Part shown: positions 15,908 to 24,217 of the stretch, one piece after another | How the letters are laid out: the number at the start of each line of letters is the position of its first letter | How positions within the stretch are numbered: position 1 is the stretch's first letter | Assembly: GCA_030682495.1 (NCBI GenBank) | Contig: JAUXOC010000015.1 | Span: 1-34,817 of the forward strand | DNA from: Alphaproteobacteria bacterium | GTDB taxonomy: Bacteria > Pseudomonadota > Alphaproteobacteria > Micavibrionales > UBA2020 | Direction of reading: 5' to 3' | DNA length: 34,817 bases | The notes under the pieces: generated by a model | The model's input: the letters and a program-made list of their open reading frames with translations, nothing else | Told to the model about the DNA's origin: nothing | The model's database searches: none | Translations under genes and position numbers: made by a program

Positions 15908-17269
15908 ATGTCCTCCATCGCTGCATTTATTGCCGCCAACCGCTTCGGCTTTGGCCCGCGCGCGGGCGAGCTTCAAATCATTGACCGCGATCCGGCGCGC
16001 TGGGTGCTCGGCCAGCTGGATGCGCGGCATGCCGTTTCATCCGCCTTTGCCGGATTGCCCGTCACAGCCGAGATTGTACAAGGCGCGATGGGGCAACAGC
16101 GCCAGCTACAAAAAATGAAGAATACCGGCGACACGGATGAAAACCGCCGCAAGCTGCGCGACATGCAAAAAGAACTGCGCGGCGATTTTATCGAAGAAGC
16201 CGCCGCCCGCACCCGCGCCGCCGTTCTCAGCCCCGCCCCCGTTTTCGAACGTCTGGTGCATTTCTGGAGCAACCATTTCACCGTATCGGCCACCAAACGC
16301 CAGAGCCTGCCGCTGGTTGCCGCCTTCGAGCGCGATGTCATCCGCCCGCATGTGCTGGGGAAATTCAGCGATATGTTGCTGGCGGCGATACGGCATCCGG
16401 CAATGCTGACATATCTTGATAATGCGCGGTCAATTGGCCCCAATTCACGCGGCGGCAAACGTCAGGGCAAAGGGCTGAACGAAAATCTTGCGCGTGAAAT
16501 TCTGGAACTGCACACCCTCGGCGTCAACGGCGGCTATACGCAAGACGATGTTATCGCCCTTGCCAAGATGCTGACCGGCTGGACGGTTGATATTGCGGGC
16601 GTTGGTGCGGGCAGCGGGTTTATTTTCAATGCCGCTGTACATGAACCCGGAGAAAAACCGCTGCTCGGCATCCGCTACCCTGAAAACGGAGAGGCCGAGG
16701 CACGCAACGCCCTTTATAACCTGACGCAGCATCCGTCCACAGCGCAATTTATCGCGGGCAAACTGGCGCGGCATTTTATCAGCGATGCGCCCTCTGCTGC
16801 CGCCATCAAGACACTGGCGCAAAGTTTTGCGCGCGGCGGCGGCAGCCTGATGGAGGTTTACCGCACGCTTTTGTCGCTGCCCGCGGCTTGGCAAGCACCG
16901 CTTGGTAAAGTCAAAACACCCAATGACTATATCATTTCCCTGCTGCGCGCCACTGGCGCCGATCTGGAGGATATGCGCCTTGCCGCCGCTTTTCGCGATT
17001 TGGGGCAGGTGCCGTTTTCTGCCCCTTCGCCCGCCGGCTGGAGCGATCTGGGCAAAGACTGGCTGGGCGGCGAAGCACTGCTGCGCCGCATCGGCATCGC
17101 GCAGAGCCTTGCCGCCACGCTGCATACACGCATCACACCGGCAGATCTGCTGGAGGCCACCATCGGCCCCGTGGCATCGGAGACAACACGCAGCGCCGTA
17201 CGCCGCGCAGGCAGCCCTGCCGAGGCCTTGACGCTGGTTTTTGCCAGCCCCGAATTCCAGCGGAGGTAA
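15908..17269 (+). CDS. DUF1800 family protein
   Basis: A 453-residue member of the DUF1800 family. It starts IAAFIAANRFGFGPRAGEL, the usual opening, and contains FERLVHFWSNHFTVSATKR, NENLAREILELHTLGVNGGYTQDDVIALAKMLTGWT, and FIAGKLARHFISD, which are the recognisable family blocks. The biochemical role of the family is unknown. No signal peptide is seen, although its partner is exported. A TTGAGC (15865-15870), 18-bp spacer, TATATC (15889-15894) pair could be its promoter, and GGGAG lies 8 bases before the ATG. It is followed 5 bp later by a DUF1501 gene; this two-gene pairing is common in bacteria. Confidence 0.9.
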   Translation: MSSIAAFIAANRFGFGPRAGELQIIDRDPARWVLGQLDARHAVSSAFAGLPVTAEIVQGAMGQQRQLQKMKNTGDTDENRRKLRDMQKELRGDFIEEAAARTRAAVLSPAPVFERLVHFWSNHFTVSATKRQSLPLVAAFERDVIRPHVLGKFSDMLLAAIRHPAMLTYLDNARSIGPNSRGGKRQGKGLNENLAREILELHTLGVNGGYTQDDVIALAKMLTGWTVDIAGVGAGSGFIFNAAVHEPGEKPLLGIRYPENGEAEARNALYNLTQHPSTAQFIAGKLARHFISDAPSAAAIKTLAQSFARGGGSLMEVYRTLLSLPAAWQAPLGKVKTPNDYIISLLRATGADLEDMRLAAAFRDLGQVPFSAPSPAGWSDLGKDWLGGEALLRRIGIAQSLAATLHTRITPADLLEATIGPVASETTRSAVRRAGSPAEALTLVFASPEFQRR

Positions 17270-17274
17270 ACCCC

Positions 17275-18495
17275 ATGACCCGCAAAATGATCGATACCCC
17301 GCTGTCACGCCGCCTGCTGCTGCAAAGCCTTGGCGGCATGGCGCTGCTGCCGCTCTGTGGCGGTTTGCGCGTCTCGTTTGCCGCCGCACCAGGCGATGCG
17401 CGGTTTGTCTTTATCATCCTGCGCGGTGCGATGGACGGCCTGGCCGCTGCCGTGCCCTATGGCGATAAGAATTATGCTGCCGTGCGCGGCAATATGGCGC
17501 TGCCCAAATCTGCGCTTGTGCCTGTCGACAACTTTTTCGCGCTGCATAAAAGCTTTGAATCCTTCGGCGGACTTTTCAAATCAGGCGAGGCAGCGGTTGT
17601 CCATGCCGTATCGACACCTTACCGCGAAAGATCGCATTTCGATGCGCAGAACGTGCTGGAATGCGGCGCGGCAAGACCGCATGGGGCGCGCGATGGCTGG
17701 CTGAACCGCGCGCTGGACGTTATGAACGTGCCGACAACAACGCCGGGTCTTGCCGTCGGGCAGACCATTCCGCTTGCCCTGCAAGGCAGGGTCGATGTGG
17801 GCAGCTGGAGCCCCGCAGGCGATGGCCTGCCGCCCGATGCACTGCTGATCGCGCTGCAGGATATGTATAGCGGAGATGCCGCGTTTGAATCTGCCTTGTC
17901 GCAGGCCATCGGCATCCATGATATCGCCGATGATGGCAAAATGGGCGGCCAGCGCCTGCGCGGCGGCAATGCGCGCGGCCGCGCACACATGGAAAGCACG
18001 ATCAAGACCGTCGGTAAAATCATCGCCGACCCCAACGGCCCGCGCATTGCCACGCTGGAAATCGGCGGCTGGGATACACATGCACAGCAGGGGCTGGAAA
18101 GCGGCGCGCTTGCGAATAATTTTGCCACGCTCGATGCCGCTTTTGGCGCACTCAAAGACGCGCTGGGCCCGTTTTGGTCACAGACCATCGTGCTGGCCGC
18201 AACCGAATTCGGCCGCACCGTGGCAGGCAACGGCACCGGTGGCACCGACCACGGTACGGCGTCTTGCGCGCTGATTGCGGGCGGGCGCGTGAACGGCGGC
18301 AAGGTTTATGCGCAGTGGCCGGGGCTGGATAAAACGCAGTTGCATCAAGGCCGTGATTTGCACCCGACAACGGATCTGCGGCAGGTGGCCAAGGCCGTGC
18401 TGCAATCGCATCTTGGCCTTGCGGCAGGGGATGTGGAGCGGCATATCTTCCCCGAAAGCGGCAACGTCCGCCCGCTTGCGGGGCTGATCGGCTAG
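17275..18495 (+). CDS. DUF1501 family protein with Tat signal
   Basis: A 406-residue DUF1501 protein, a family related to the alkaline-phosphatase/sulfatase fold. The N-terminus LSRRLLLQSLGGMALLPLCGGL is a twin-arginine signal, so it is probably exported folded. Family blocks are RFVFIILRGAMDGLAA, STPYRERSHFDAQNVLECG, LEIGGWDTHAQQG, and ATEFGRTVAGNGTGGTDHGT, the last holding the His/Asp residues typical of the fold. GGAGG lies 8 bases before the ATG, inside the end of the DUF1800 gene. The stop codon overlaps that of the convergent ogt-like gene within the tetranucleotide CTAG at 18492-18495. Confidence 0.9.
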   Translation: MTRKMIDTPLSRRLLLQSLGGMALLPLCGGLRVSFAAAPGDARFVFIILRGAMDGLAAAVPYGDKNYAAVRGNMALPKSALVPVDNFFALHKSFESFGGLFKSGEAAVVHAVSTPYRERSHFDAQNVLECGAARPHGARDGWLNRALDVMNVPTTTPGLAVGQTIPLALQGRVDVGSWSPAGDGLPPDALLIALQDMYSGDAAFESALSQAIGIHDIADDGKMGGQRLRGGNARGRAHMESTIKTVGKIIADPNGPRIATLEIGGWDTHAQQGLESGALANNFATLDAAFGALKDALGPFWSQTIVLAATEFGRTVAGNGTGGTDHGTASCALIAGGRVNGGKVYAQWPGLDKTQLHQGRDLHPTTDLRQVAKAVLQSHLGLAAGDVERHIFPESGNVRPLAGLIG

Positions 18496-19037
18496 CGGGC
18501 GCCTTCGGCTTTGAGCAGCGCTTTTTTCATCGCAGGGCCCCAGCCATAGCTGATCTTGCTGCCCGATGTATTCACCACGCGGTGACAGGGCACAATGATC
18601 GACAGCGTGTTTTTACCGACAGCAGAGCCAACGGCGCGCACGGCGGCAGGTTTGCCGATTTTACGGGCAACATCGGCATAGGTCAGCGTCTGGCCGGATT
18701 TGATTTTAAGCAGCTCTTTCCACACCTTGATCTGAAAGGCCGTACCGTACAGCACCAGCGGCGCAGAAAGGCTACCTGCGGCCTGAGGCCAGCCTTTTTG
18801 CCAGACCTTGGCGATATCACGCGCGGTTTTTTCGGTCAGTTTTTTATCTTCGATCAAATTGGCACCCGGCCAGTTTTTGGCGAGGTCTTTTTCGCCGCAG
18901 TTAAGGCCGATCCAGCACAGCCCTTCGGCAGACAGCGCCACGAGCATTTTACCGAGCGCAAAGTCATGCAGCCCCCAGACAAGCGTGAGCCCTTTGCCGC
19001 GTGCGGCGCGGGTGGTGGTATGGGTGACGATCTTCAT
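18492..19037 (-). CDS. Methylated-DNA--protein-cysteine S-methyltransferase
   Basis: A 181-residue suicide repair protein that moves the methyl group of O6-methylguanine to its own cysteine. The active-site motif IIVPCHRVV places the acceptor at Cys151. The preceding FQIKVWKELLKIKSGQTLTYADVARKIGKP and AVRAVGSAVGKN are the DNA-recognition helix and the asparagine hinge. The length fits an Ogt or the C-terminal part of Ada, but there is no Ada metal-binding N-terminus. I chose ATG 19037, which has AAGGAGG 5 bases upstream; a longer frame to 19097 has no such support. It is divergent from nth with only 46 bp between starts. Confidence 0.93.
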   Translation of the reverse strand: MKIVTHTTTRAARGKGLTLVWGLHDFALGKMLVALSAEGLCWIGLNCGEKDLAKNWPGANLIEDKKLTEKTARDIAKVWQKGWPQAAGSLSAPLVLYGTAFQIKVWKELLKIKSGQTLTYADVARKIGKPAAVRAVGSAVGKNTLSIIVPCHRVVNTSGSKISYGWGPAMKKALLKAEGAR

Positions 19038-19083
19038 AGAGGCCTCCTTGTGGTTTGCAGCGCGGTTGTGTAAAAATCTATAC

Positions 19084-19716
19084 ATGAAAAAGGACAAAAT
19101 CGAACAGTTTTTTGCACGGCTTCAGGCGCAAAATCCGGAACCGAAGGGGGAGTTGAATTATACCAACCCCTATACGCTGCTGGTGGCTGTCACCCTGTCG
19201 GCGCAAGCCACCGATACCGGCGTCAACCGCGCGACCGAAAAGCTGTTCAAAATCGTCAAAACACCGCAGGACATGCTGAAGCTGGGCGAAGCCGGCCTTA
19301 AAAAACACATCAAAACCATCGGCCTTTTCAACGCCAAGGCCAAAAATGTCATCGCGGCGGCCGAGATGCTGGTGCGTGATTTCAGCGGCGAAGTACCGCA
19401 AACGCGCGAAGATCTGGTCAAACTGCCCGGCTGCGGGCGCAAGACGGCCAATGTGGTTTTGAACATTGCCTTTGGCCAGCCGACAATTGCGGTGGATACG
19501 CATCTCTTTCGCCTTGGCAACCGCACCGGCCTTGCCCCCGGCAAGACGCCGGAGCAGGTCGAGCAAAAATTGCTGAAAGCCATCCCCGCAAAATACCTCC
19601 GCCATGCGCATCATTGGCTGATCTTGCACGGGCGCTATGTCTGCAAGGCGCGCAGCCCTGATTGCGCAAATTGTATTGTGCGGGATTTATGCGGGTTTAA
19701 GGATAAAACGGTTTAA
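19084..19716 (+). CDS. nth: Endonuclease III
   Basis: A 210-residue DNA glycosylase/AP lyase that removes oxidised pyrimidines. The helix-hairpin-helix LPGCGRKTANVVLN contains the Schiff-base lysine at residue 120, and VDTHLFRLGNR has the catalytic aspartate at 138. Four cysteines at 187, 194, 197 and 203 (C-x6-C-x2-C-x5-C) bind the 4Fe-4S cluster. These positions match E. coli endonuclease III exactly, which supports the ATG at 19084. The frame stays open far upstream, but that part is antisense to the ogt-like gene. The divergent pairing suggests a shared DNA-repair regulatory region. Confidence 0.97.
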   Translation: MKKDKIEQFFARLQAQNPEPKGELNYTNPYTLLVAVTLSAQATDTGVNRATEKLFKIVKTPQDMLKLGEAGLKKHIKTIGLFNAKAKNVIAAAEMLVRDFSGEVPQTREDLVKLPGCGRKTANVVLNIAFGQPTIAVDTHLFRLGNRTGLAPGKTPEQVEQKLLKAIPAKYLRHAHHWLILHGRYVCKARSPDCANCIVRDLCGFKDKTV

Positions 19717-19793
19717 GCGCACAGGCGCCGCCTGTCTTAGATCAAGCGCGCGCAGGCGCCGCACATTTTGATTTAGGCGCGCGCAGGCGCCGC
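19717..19793. repeat. Three copies of a GC-rich 17-bp repeat with 31-bp period
   Basis: GCGCGCGCAGGCGCCGC occurs at 19746-19762 and 19777-19793, with a 15-bp version lacking two bases at 19717-19731. The starts are 31 bp apart once the deletion is allowed for. The first copy follows the nth stop directly. The third lies within the last codons of the minus-strand lipoprotein gene (ending APARA), so the array looks like repeated copying of that gene's 3' end. A GGCGCC palindrome sits in each copy. Confidence 0.65.
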
Positions 19794-20324
19794 GCCGTGG
19801 CCCACCAGCGTGCGCAGGCAGCGCGACTGGTTTTTGGGTGCAGCGGGGTTTTCGGCAATCGGGCCGCCGACCTTCAGCTGTTCGCCGCTGCGGAAATCGA
19901 CATAGCTGACGTCATAGCCGCTTTTCTGCGTGTCGTTTTTGTAGAAATAGACATCGACCACACAGCCTTCGGTGCGGTACTGCCAGATGCGGGCGTCCGC
20001 ATCGCGGCGCTCCAGCGAGGGCTTGCCGAAAAGATAGCCGATTTCACGCTCTGTCAGGCGCGTCAGAGCTGCCGGTTCGCCGGCGATGTATTTGCGCGCG
20101 CTGGCGATATAACCACGCGCAGGGCGGTAATCATCGCCGAGGGCATGGCGGCTGTCGGGGAACAAGGCCAGACGGAACATCGCGGGGGCGTCTGTATTTC
20201 CGTAAATATTATCGCTGCTATAGGTCTTGCAGCTGCCAACCAGCAGCACCGCCAAAGGCAGCAAGGCCAGCGCCAGACGCGACAGACGTCGGGCATTGCG
20301 GCGCAGATGCGCGTAGAACAGCAT
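19773..20324 (-). CDS. Putative lipoprotein of unknown function
   Basis: A protein of about 183 residues. From the ATG at 20324 it has a basic N-terminus (HLRRNARRLSR), a hydrophobic core and the lipobox LVGSC, so it is probably lipid-anchored. The mature part contains LTEREIGYLFGKPSLERRDADARIWQYRTEGCVVDVYFY, which resembles the SmpA/OmlA-type layout of small outer-membrane lipoproteins, but I am not sure of that. The frame remains open upstream to a TTG at 20450 that abuts the bactofilin stop, and there is an ATG at 20414. Neither has a clear ribosome-binding site, nor does 20324; I chose it because it places the signal sequence at the N-terminus. It is probably cotranscribed with the bactofilin gene. 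Confidence 0.65.
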   Translation of the reverse strand: MLFYAHLRRNARRLSRLALALLPLAVLLVGSCKTYSSDNIYGNTDAPAMFRLALFPDSRHALGDDYRPARGYIASARKYIAGEPAALTRLTEREIGYLFGKPSLERRDADARIWQYRTEGCVVDVYFYKNDTQKSGYDVSYVDFRSGEQLKVGGPIAENPAAPKNQSRCLRTLVGHGAAPARA

Positions 20325-20450
20325 CAGCGCAGCGTCTACCGTGCCTGCCAGCCATGTCCAGGGGTCTTGCGACGCCTCCCGCACCAAAGCGCAGGCCGCA
20401 GCCCCCCTGAACATTGGGGAAGCTTGCAGGTTATGGTTTTGAATAATCAA

Positions 20451-21032
20451 TCAGTACCCGACCGCCCGGCGGAAAGTACCCGGGCGTTCCTCTGTTACCG
20501 CAGCTTTTTCCGCCTCGTCATTGCTGGCGTCGAAAATCTTCTCGCCCGCTTCGGCTACGGTTGTGGGTTTTGCGGTAATCGCTGCTGTCTTTTCCACAGC
20601 CGGAGCTGCGGGGGCGGGACGAACAGCGATGCGCGCTTCGATACGGCTGCCGGATTCAATTTCCAGCGCGCCGTATTCAATGTCGCCCGTGATATGGGCG
20701 GTAGATTTAACTGTCAGGCGGCCGGTGACCACCAGTTTGCCGTCGAAACGGCCAGCGATCACGGCGTCTTGCACATCGGCGCAGCCGGTGAAGCTGCCGC
20801 TCTCGAGAATATCAAGGCGCTGGGTCAGCAGCGTTTCGGCGGCAACGGTGCCTTCAATCGCGAGATGCTGGCAATCGGTGATCTGCCCGTTCAGCACGAT
20901 ACCGCGGCCCACCATCAGGCGGCGCTCTTCAACGCTGGCACCCGGCGCGGCGGTGTTGTAAGGCATGGTGCCTGTGAGCATGGCACTGTGACCGGGGATA
21001 TCGCTTCGGATCATCTTTTTCTCGACGTTCAT
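20451..21032 (-). CDS. Bactofilin (polymer-forming cytoskeletal protein)
   Basis: A 193-residue bactofilin. Residues ~45-140 form the right-handed beta-helix that polymerises into filaments: GRGIVLNGQITDCQHLAIEGTVAAE, VQDAVIAGRFDGKLVVTGRLTVKSTAHITGDIEYGALEIESGSRIEARI. The DGKLVVTGRLTVKSTAHITGDI string is close to the family consensus. The flanking N- and C-terminal tails are disordered, as usual. Bactofilins help shape cells, stalks and division sites at the inner membrane. I chose ATG 21032, with GAGGG about 10 bases upstream; a TTG two codons earlier is also possible. Confidence 0.93.
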   Translation of the reverse strand: MNVEKKMIRSDIPGHSAMLTGTMPYNTAAPGASVEERRLMVGRGIVLNGQITDCQHLAIEGTVAAETLLTQRLDILESGSFTGCADVQDAVIAGRFDGKLVVTGRLTVKSTAHITGDIEYGALEIESGSRIEARIAVRPAPAAPAVEKTAAITAKPTTVAEAGEKIFDASNDEAEKAAVTEERPGTFRRAVGY

Positions 21033-21331
21033 TTTCAAGGTGCCCTCATTTTAAAGCCGCAAACCCTTTTGCCAACACAAATCGAACATAGGGACATGTT
21101 ATGTATTTGGTTGTGCAGGGTGGTGAATCCGTACCATGCCCCTGAAAGACCGTCCAGATTTTATAGGTTAACGCCGGTCTCGCAGGGGCAAAATCAGCCC
21201 CGTTAATAAATTTTTAATGATAAAACAAATAGATAACGAATCCGGCGTGACCCAAGTAAAATGGCGCTGTATTTTCATAATAAACATATTCATGCTTTGC
21301 GCCGGCCAGTCTAGGCGCGGTTTGACGCGAC
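21033..21331. other. Intergenic region upstream of the bactofilin gene
   Basis: This 299-bp gap separates two minus-strand genes. It holds TATAAAAT on the minus strand around 21157-21164 without a well-spaced -35, and a small hairpin (GGGGC/GCCCC) near 21185-21201. I see no ORF with a ribosome-binding site and no RNA gene that I can name. Confidence 0.4.
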
Positions 21332-22510
21332 TCAGCCTGCGGCGGGTTTCAGCGCACCGGGCGATTTTTGCAGCTGGCGCGCCACCACGGGCACCGCACC
21401 GCCCAGCTGCACCAGACGATGTTCGGCGTTTTCAATCACAGCCAGATCGGCGATGTCGTCAAAGTCGCGCACATGCACGGCCATCACCGGCGTTGCCGCC
21501 TCGCCCTGCACGCGCTCGGCGATTGTGGTTTGCTGGCGCGTGGAGAAATTGAAGACGGTTGTCAGCGTCCGGCCTTCGGGCAGATGCAATGTTTCACTAA
21601 AGGTATCGGGCGCGGTCAGATGATAGCGCTGGCCAAGACGGCTTTGCGCGCGGCGCGCCTCTGCTGCTTCCAGCTTGTCGCCCACCAGAGATTCCAGATG
21701 CGCCATCAGTGTGGATTGCGGGTTTTGCTGGCGCAGCCGCGCGAGCAGGTCGGGGCCATAAACATCCAGCTTGCCGCCCCGTTCGACCAAAAGGTCAAAA
21801 ACCGCACGGTGGCCAAAAGCCAAGGCCTGATACATTGCTGCCGCCACGTCATGGTTGGGATCCGCGCCTTTATCGAGCAAAAGGGCAAGTTTATCCACAG
21901 CCCCTTCTTCGGCAACCGTCTTGAGTGCCGCATTGAGCGCAGGGCCATGACCGGAAAACTTGGCTGTCCATGACAGAACGAACGACAGATCTTGCGCCGT
22001 ACCGTCGCGCATCATGTGCATGGCGACATTAAAGACTTCCGTATTCTTTGCCGTCGCATGGTCGAGGTTCCAGGCAAGGCCGTCATACCAACGCGCCTTG
22101 GCGGCCATGCGCACAACATCGTCATTGTCGATTTTTGCATGGGGTTCGCGTGCGTTGCGTTCACACAAAACCCGCCATACCTCTACATCTTTCTGCTTGA
22201 GCGCGTGCTTGAGCAGCATATGAATACCGGCAATATCGCCATGTGTACCGTCGGCAAAATCGAACCCGCGCTGCGCGAGCACTTCGGCCAGCGCGGCACC
22301 AGCCTTCGCATCGACAGCACGCGAGGCCAGCTGAAAACGCATCTCGCGCTTGGGCTGATGCTTTTTCATCAGGTAACGGACGCGCTGCGCTTTGTTTTCA
22401 ACCACAGCTTCGCTCAGCGCCTTTTTCCAGCCGCCAAAACCGCCGATGCCCTGCGCCCAAGACTGATCTTCGGGCGGGAGGCCTTCGATATGCTGAGGTT
22501 TACCAAACAT
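21332..22510 (-). CDS. Divergent ankyrin-like protein
   Basis: A 392-residue protein with no signal peptide. It is helical and repetitive; one good ankyrin unit is LALLLDKGADPNHDVAAAMYQALAFGHRAVFDLLVERGGKLD near residues 210-255, and weaker ones precede it. The C-terminal ~110 residues are different, with SETLHLPEGRTLTTVFNFSTRQQTTIAE, probably a beta-rich domain I cannot name. GGAAAA lies upstream of the ATG at 22510. It is the third ankyrin-type protein in the window. It lies upstream of the bactofilin gene on the same strand and downstream of the lysS terminator. Confidence 0.75.
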   Translation of the reverse strand: MFGKPQHIEGLPPEDQSWAQGIGGFGGWKKALSEAVVENKAQRVRYLMKKHQPKREMRFQLASRAVDAKAGAALAEVLAQRGFDFADGTHGDIAGIHMLLKHALKQKDVEVWRVLCERNAREPHAKIDNDDVVRMAAKARWYDGLAWNLDHATAKNTEVFNVAMHMMRDGTAQDLSFVLSWTAKFSGHGPALNAALKTVAEEGAVDKLALLLDKGADPNHDVAAAMYQALAFGHRAVFDLLVERGGKLDVYGPDLLARLRQQNPQSTLMAHLESLVGDKLEAAEARRAQSRLGQRYHLTAPDTFSETLHLPEGRTLTTVFNFSTRQQTTIAERVQGEAATPVMAVHVRDFDDIADLAVIENAEHRLVQLGGAVPVVARQLQKSPGALKPAAG

Positions 22511-22584
22511 TTTATTTTCCGAAAAATTTTGGCGAGGTTACATATGATCGAAAACACTGTCAAGGGTCACGGCCTTCGCGAGAT

Positions 22585-22622
22585 AAAAAACCCAGCTACT
22601 CAACAACGAGCATCTGGGTTTT
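22585..22622 (-). terminator. Rho-independent terminator of lysS
   Basis: The arms AAAACCCAG (22587-22595) and CTGGGTTTT (22614-22622) are perfect 9-bp complements. On the minus strand the hairpin ends in a TTTTTT run. It lies about 70 bp past the lysS stop and isolates lysS from the ankyrin-like gene. Confidence 0.8.
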
Positions 22623-22689
22623 ATTAATTATTCAAAGTGTTTAGGGGGCAGGGCGGGCGCGAAACGTATCTTTACGCGGGGCGCATTTA

Positions 22690-24198
22690 TTATTTATGCA
22701 CGGTGCGCATTGTCGGGAAGGCGATGACGTCGCGGATGCTGTGGCTGTCGGTCAGCAGCATGACGAGGCGGTCGATGCCGATGCCAAGGCCGCCCGTGGG
22801 GGGCAGGCCGTATTCCAGCGCTTCGACGAAATCTTCATCGAGCATCTGTGCTTCTTCGTTGCCGGCTTCGCGCGCCTCAACCTGTTTTTTGAAACGCTCG
22901 AACTGGTCGAAGGGGTCGGAAAGCTCCGAAAACGCGTTCGCCACTTCCCAGCCGTTGACGTAGGTTTCAAACCGCTCGGTCAGCGTGTCGTTGTCACGGT
23001 GGACTTTGGCCAGCGGTGAAATGTCTTTGGGCATGTCGATGACATGGGTGGGCTGCACCAGATCGGCTTCGACTTTTTCGCCGAAGACCGCTTCGAGCAC
23101 TTCGCCCCAGTTGCTGCCGTCTTTGACATGCACGCCCAGCTCCTTGGCTTTGGCTGCGGCGGCTTTTGCATCCGGCACGGCGCCGAAATCGACGCCGGTT
23201 TTTTCGGTCACCAGTTCGGTCATCGTCTTGCGCGCCCAGGGGGCTTTGAAGTCGATTTCTTTTTCGCCGAATTTGACCTTGGTTTCGCCATGATGCAGCA
23301 TCTTGACCGCGCCTTCGATGATGCGTTCGGTCAGCGCCATCATATCGCCGTAATCGGCATAGGCCTGATAAATCTCGACCGAGGTAAATTCGGGGTTGTG
23401 CTTGACCGAAATGCCTTCGTTGCGGAAACAGCGGTTGATTTCAAACACACGGTCAAACCCGCCGACAACCAGACGTTTCAGGTGCAGCTCGGGCGCGATG
23501 CGCAGGTAAAGCTGCATATCAAGCGCGTTGTGATGCGTCAGAAACGGTTTGGCATTTGCACCGCCCGCAATGCTGTGCAGCATCGGCGTTTCAACTTCCA
23601 TGAAATTTTCGCCCGTCAGCACCTGACGGATGAAAGAGATAATACGGCTGCGCTTGCGGAAGGTTTCGCGGCTCTCGTCGTTCATAATCAGATCGAGGTA
23701 ACGCTTGCGGTATTTCAATTCAACGTCATGGATGCCGTGGTATTTTTCCGGCAGCGGGCGCACGGATTTGGTCAGCATCTCCACCTTGTCGGTATTGATC
23801 GTCAGCTCCCCGCGCGGGGTGCGGCGGACTTTGCCGGTGACGCCGATGATATCGCCGATGTCGTAATAAGCCATTTGCTCCAGCAATTCCGGCGCGACGT
23901 GTTCTTTGTGGCTGAAAATCTGGATCTTGCCCGTGGTGTCTTTGAGATCGATAAACATGCCCGAATTGCGGTTCGACATGACGCGGCCCGCGACAGAAAC
24001 GATATCTTCGGTCGTCTCGCCCATTTGCAGGCCTTCGTATTTCTTCTGCAGATCAGCGGCATAGGCCGTCACATCGAAACGGTAGGCGAAGGGATTGACT
24101 CCCTTCAGCTGCAGCTGTTTCATGTTTTCGATTTTCGCCTCGATCAGGGCGTTTGAATCGGTGGCATGCTGTTCGGCGGCGGGCTGCTGTTTGGACAT
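22690..24198 (-). CDS. lysS: Lysyl-tRNA synthetase, class II
   Basis: A 502-residue class II lysyl-tRNA synthetase. The N-terminal OB-fold anticodon-binding domain (GRVMSNRNSGMFIDLKDTTGKIQIF) is followed by class II motif 1 (FMEVETPMLHSIAGGANAKPF), motif 2 (FRNEGISVKHNPEFTSVEIYQAYADY) and motif 3 (GGLGIGIDRLVMLLTDS). It ends with IRDVIAFPTMR, as expected. I chose ATG 24198 (MSKQQPAAEQ); the upstream TTG at 24228 overlaps the GNAT gene. The 19-bp gap to the GNAT gene suggests a two-gene operon. Several Alphaproteobacteria use an unrelated class I enzyme, so the class is worth noting. Confidence 0.96.
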   Translation of the reverse strand: MSKQQPAAEQHATDSNALIEAKIENMKQLQLKGVNPFAYRFDVTAYAADLQKKYEGLQMGETTEDIVSVAGRVMSNRNSGMFIDLKDTTGKIQIFSHKEHVAPELLEQMAYYDIGDIIGVTGKVRRTPRGELTINTDKVEMLTKSVRPLPEKYHGIHDVELKYRKRYLDLIMNDESRETFRKRSRIISFIRQVLTGENFMEVETPMLHSIAGGANAKPFLTHHNALDMQLYLRIAPELHLKRLVVGGFDRVFEINRCFRNEGISVKHNPEFTSVEIYQAYADYGDMMALTERIIEGAVKMLHHGETKVKFGEKEIDFKAPWARKTMTELVTEKTGVDFGAVPDAKAAAAKAKELGVHVKDGSNWGEVLEAVFGEKVEADLVQPTHVIDMPKDISPLAKVHRDNDTLTERFETYVNGWEVANAFSELSDPFDQFERFKKQVEAREAGNEEAQMLDEDFVEALEYGLPPTGGLGIGIDRLVMLLTDSHSIRDVIAFPTMRTVHK

Positions 24199-24217
24199 GA
24201 TTTCGTCTTTCTGCGTT

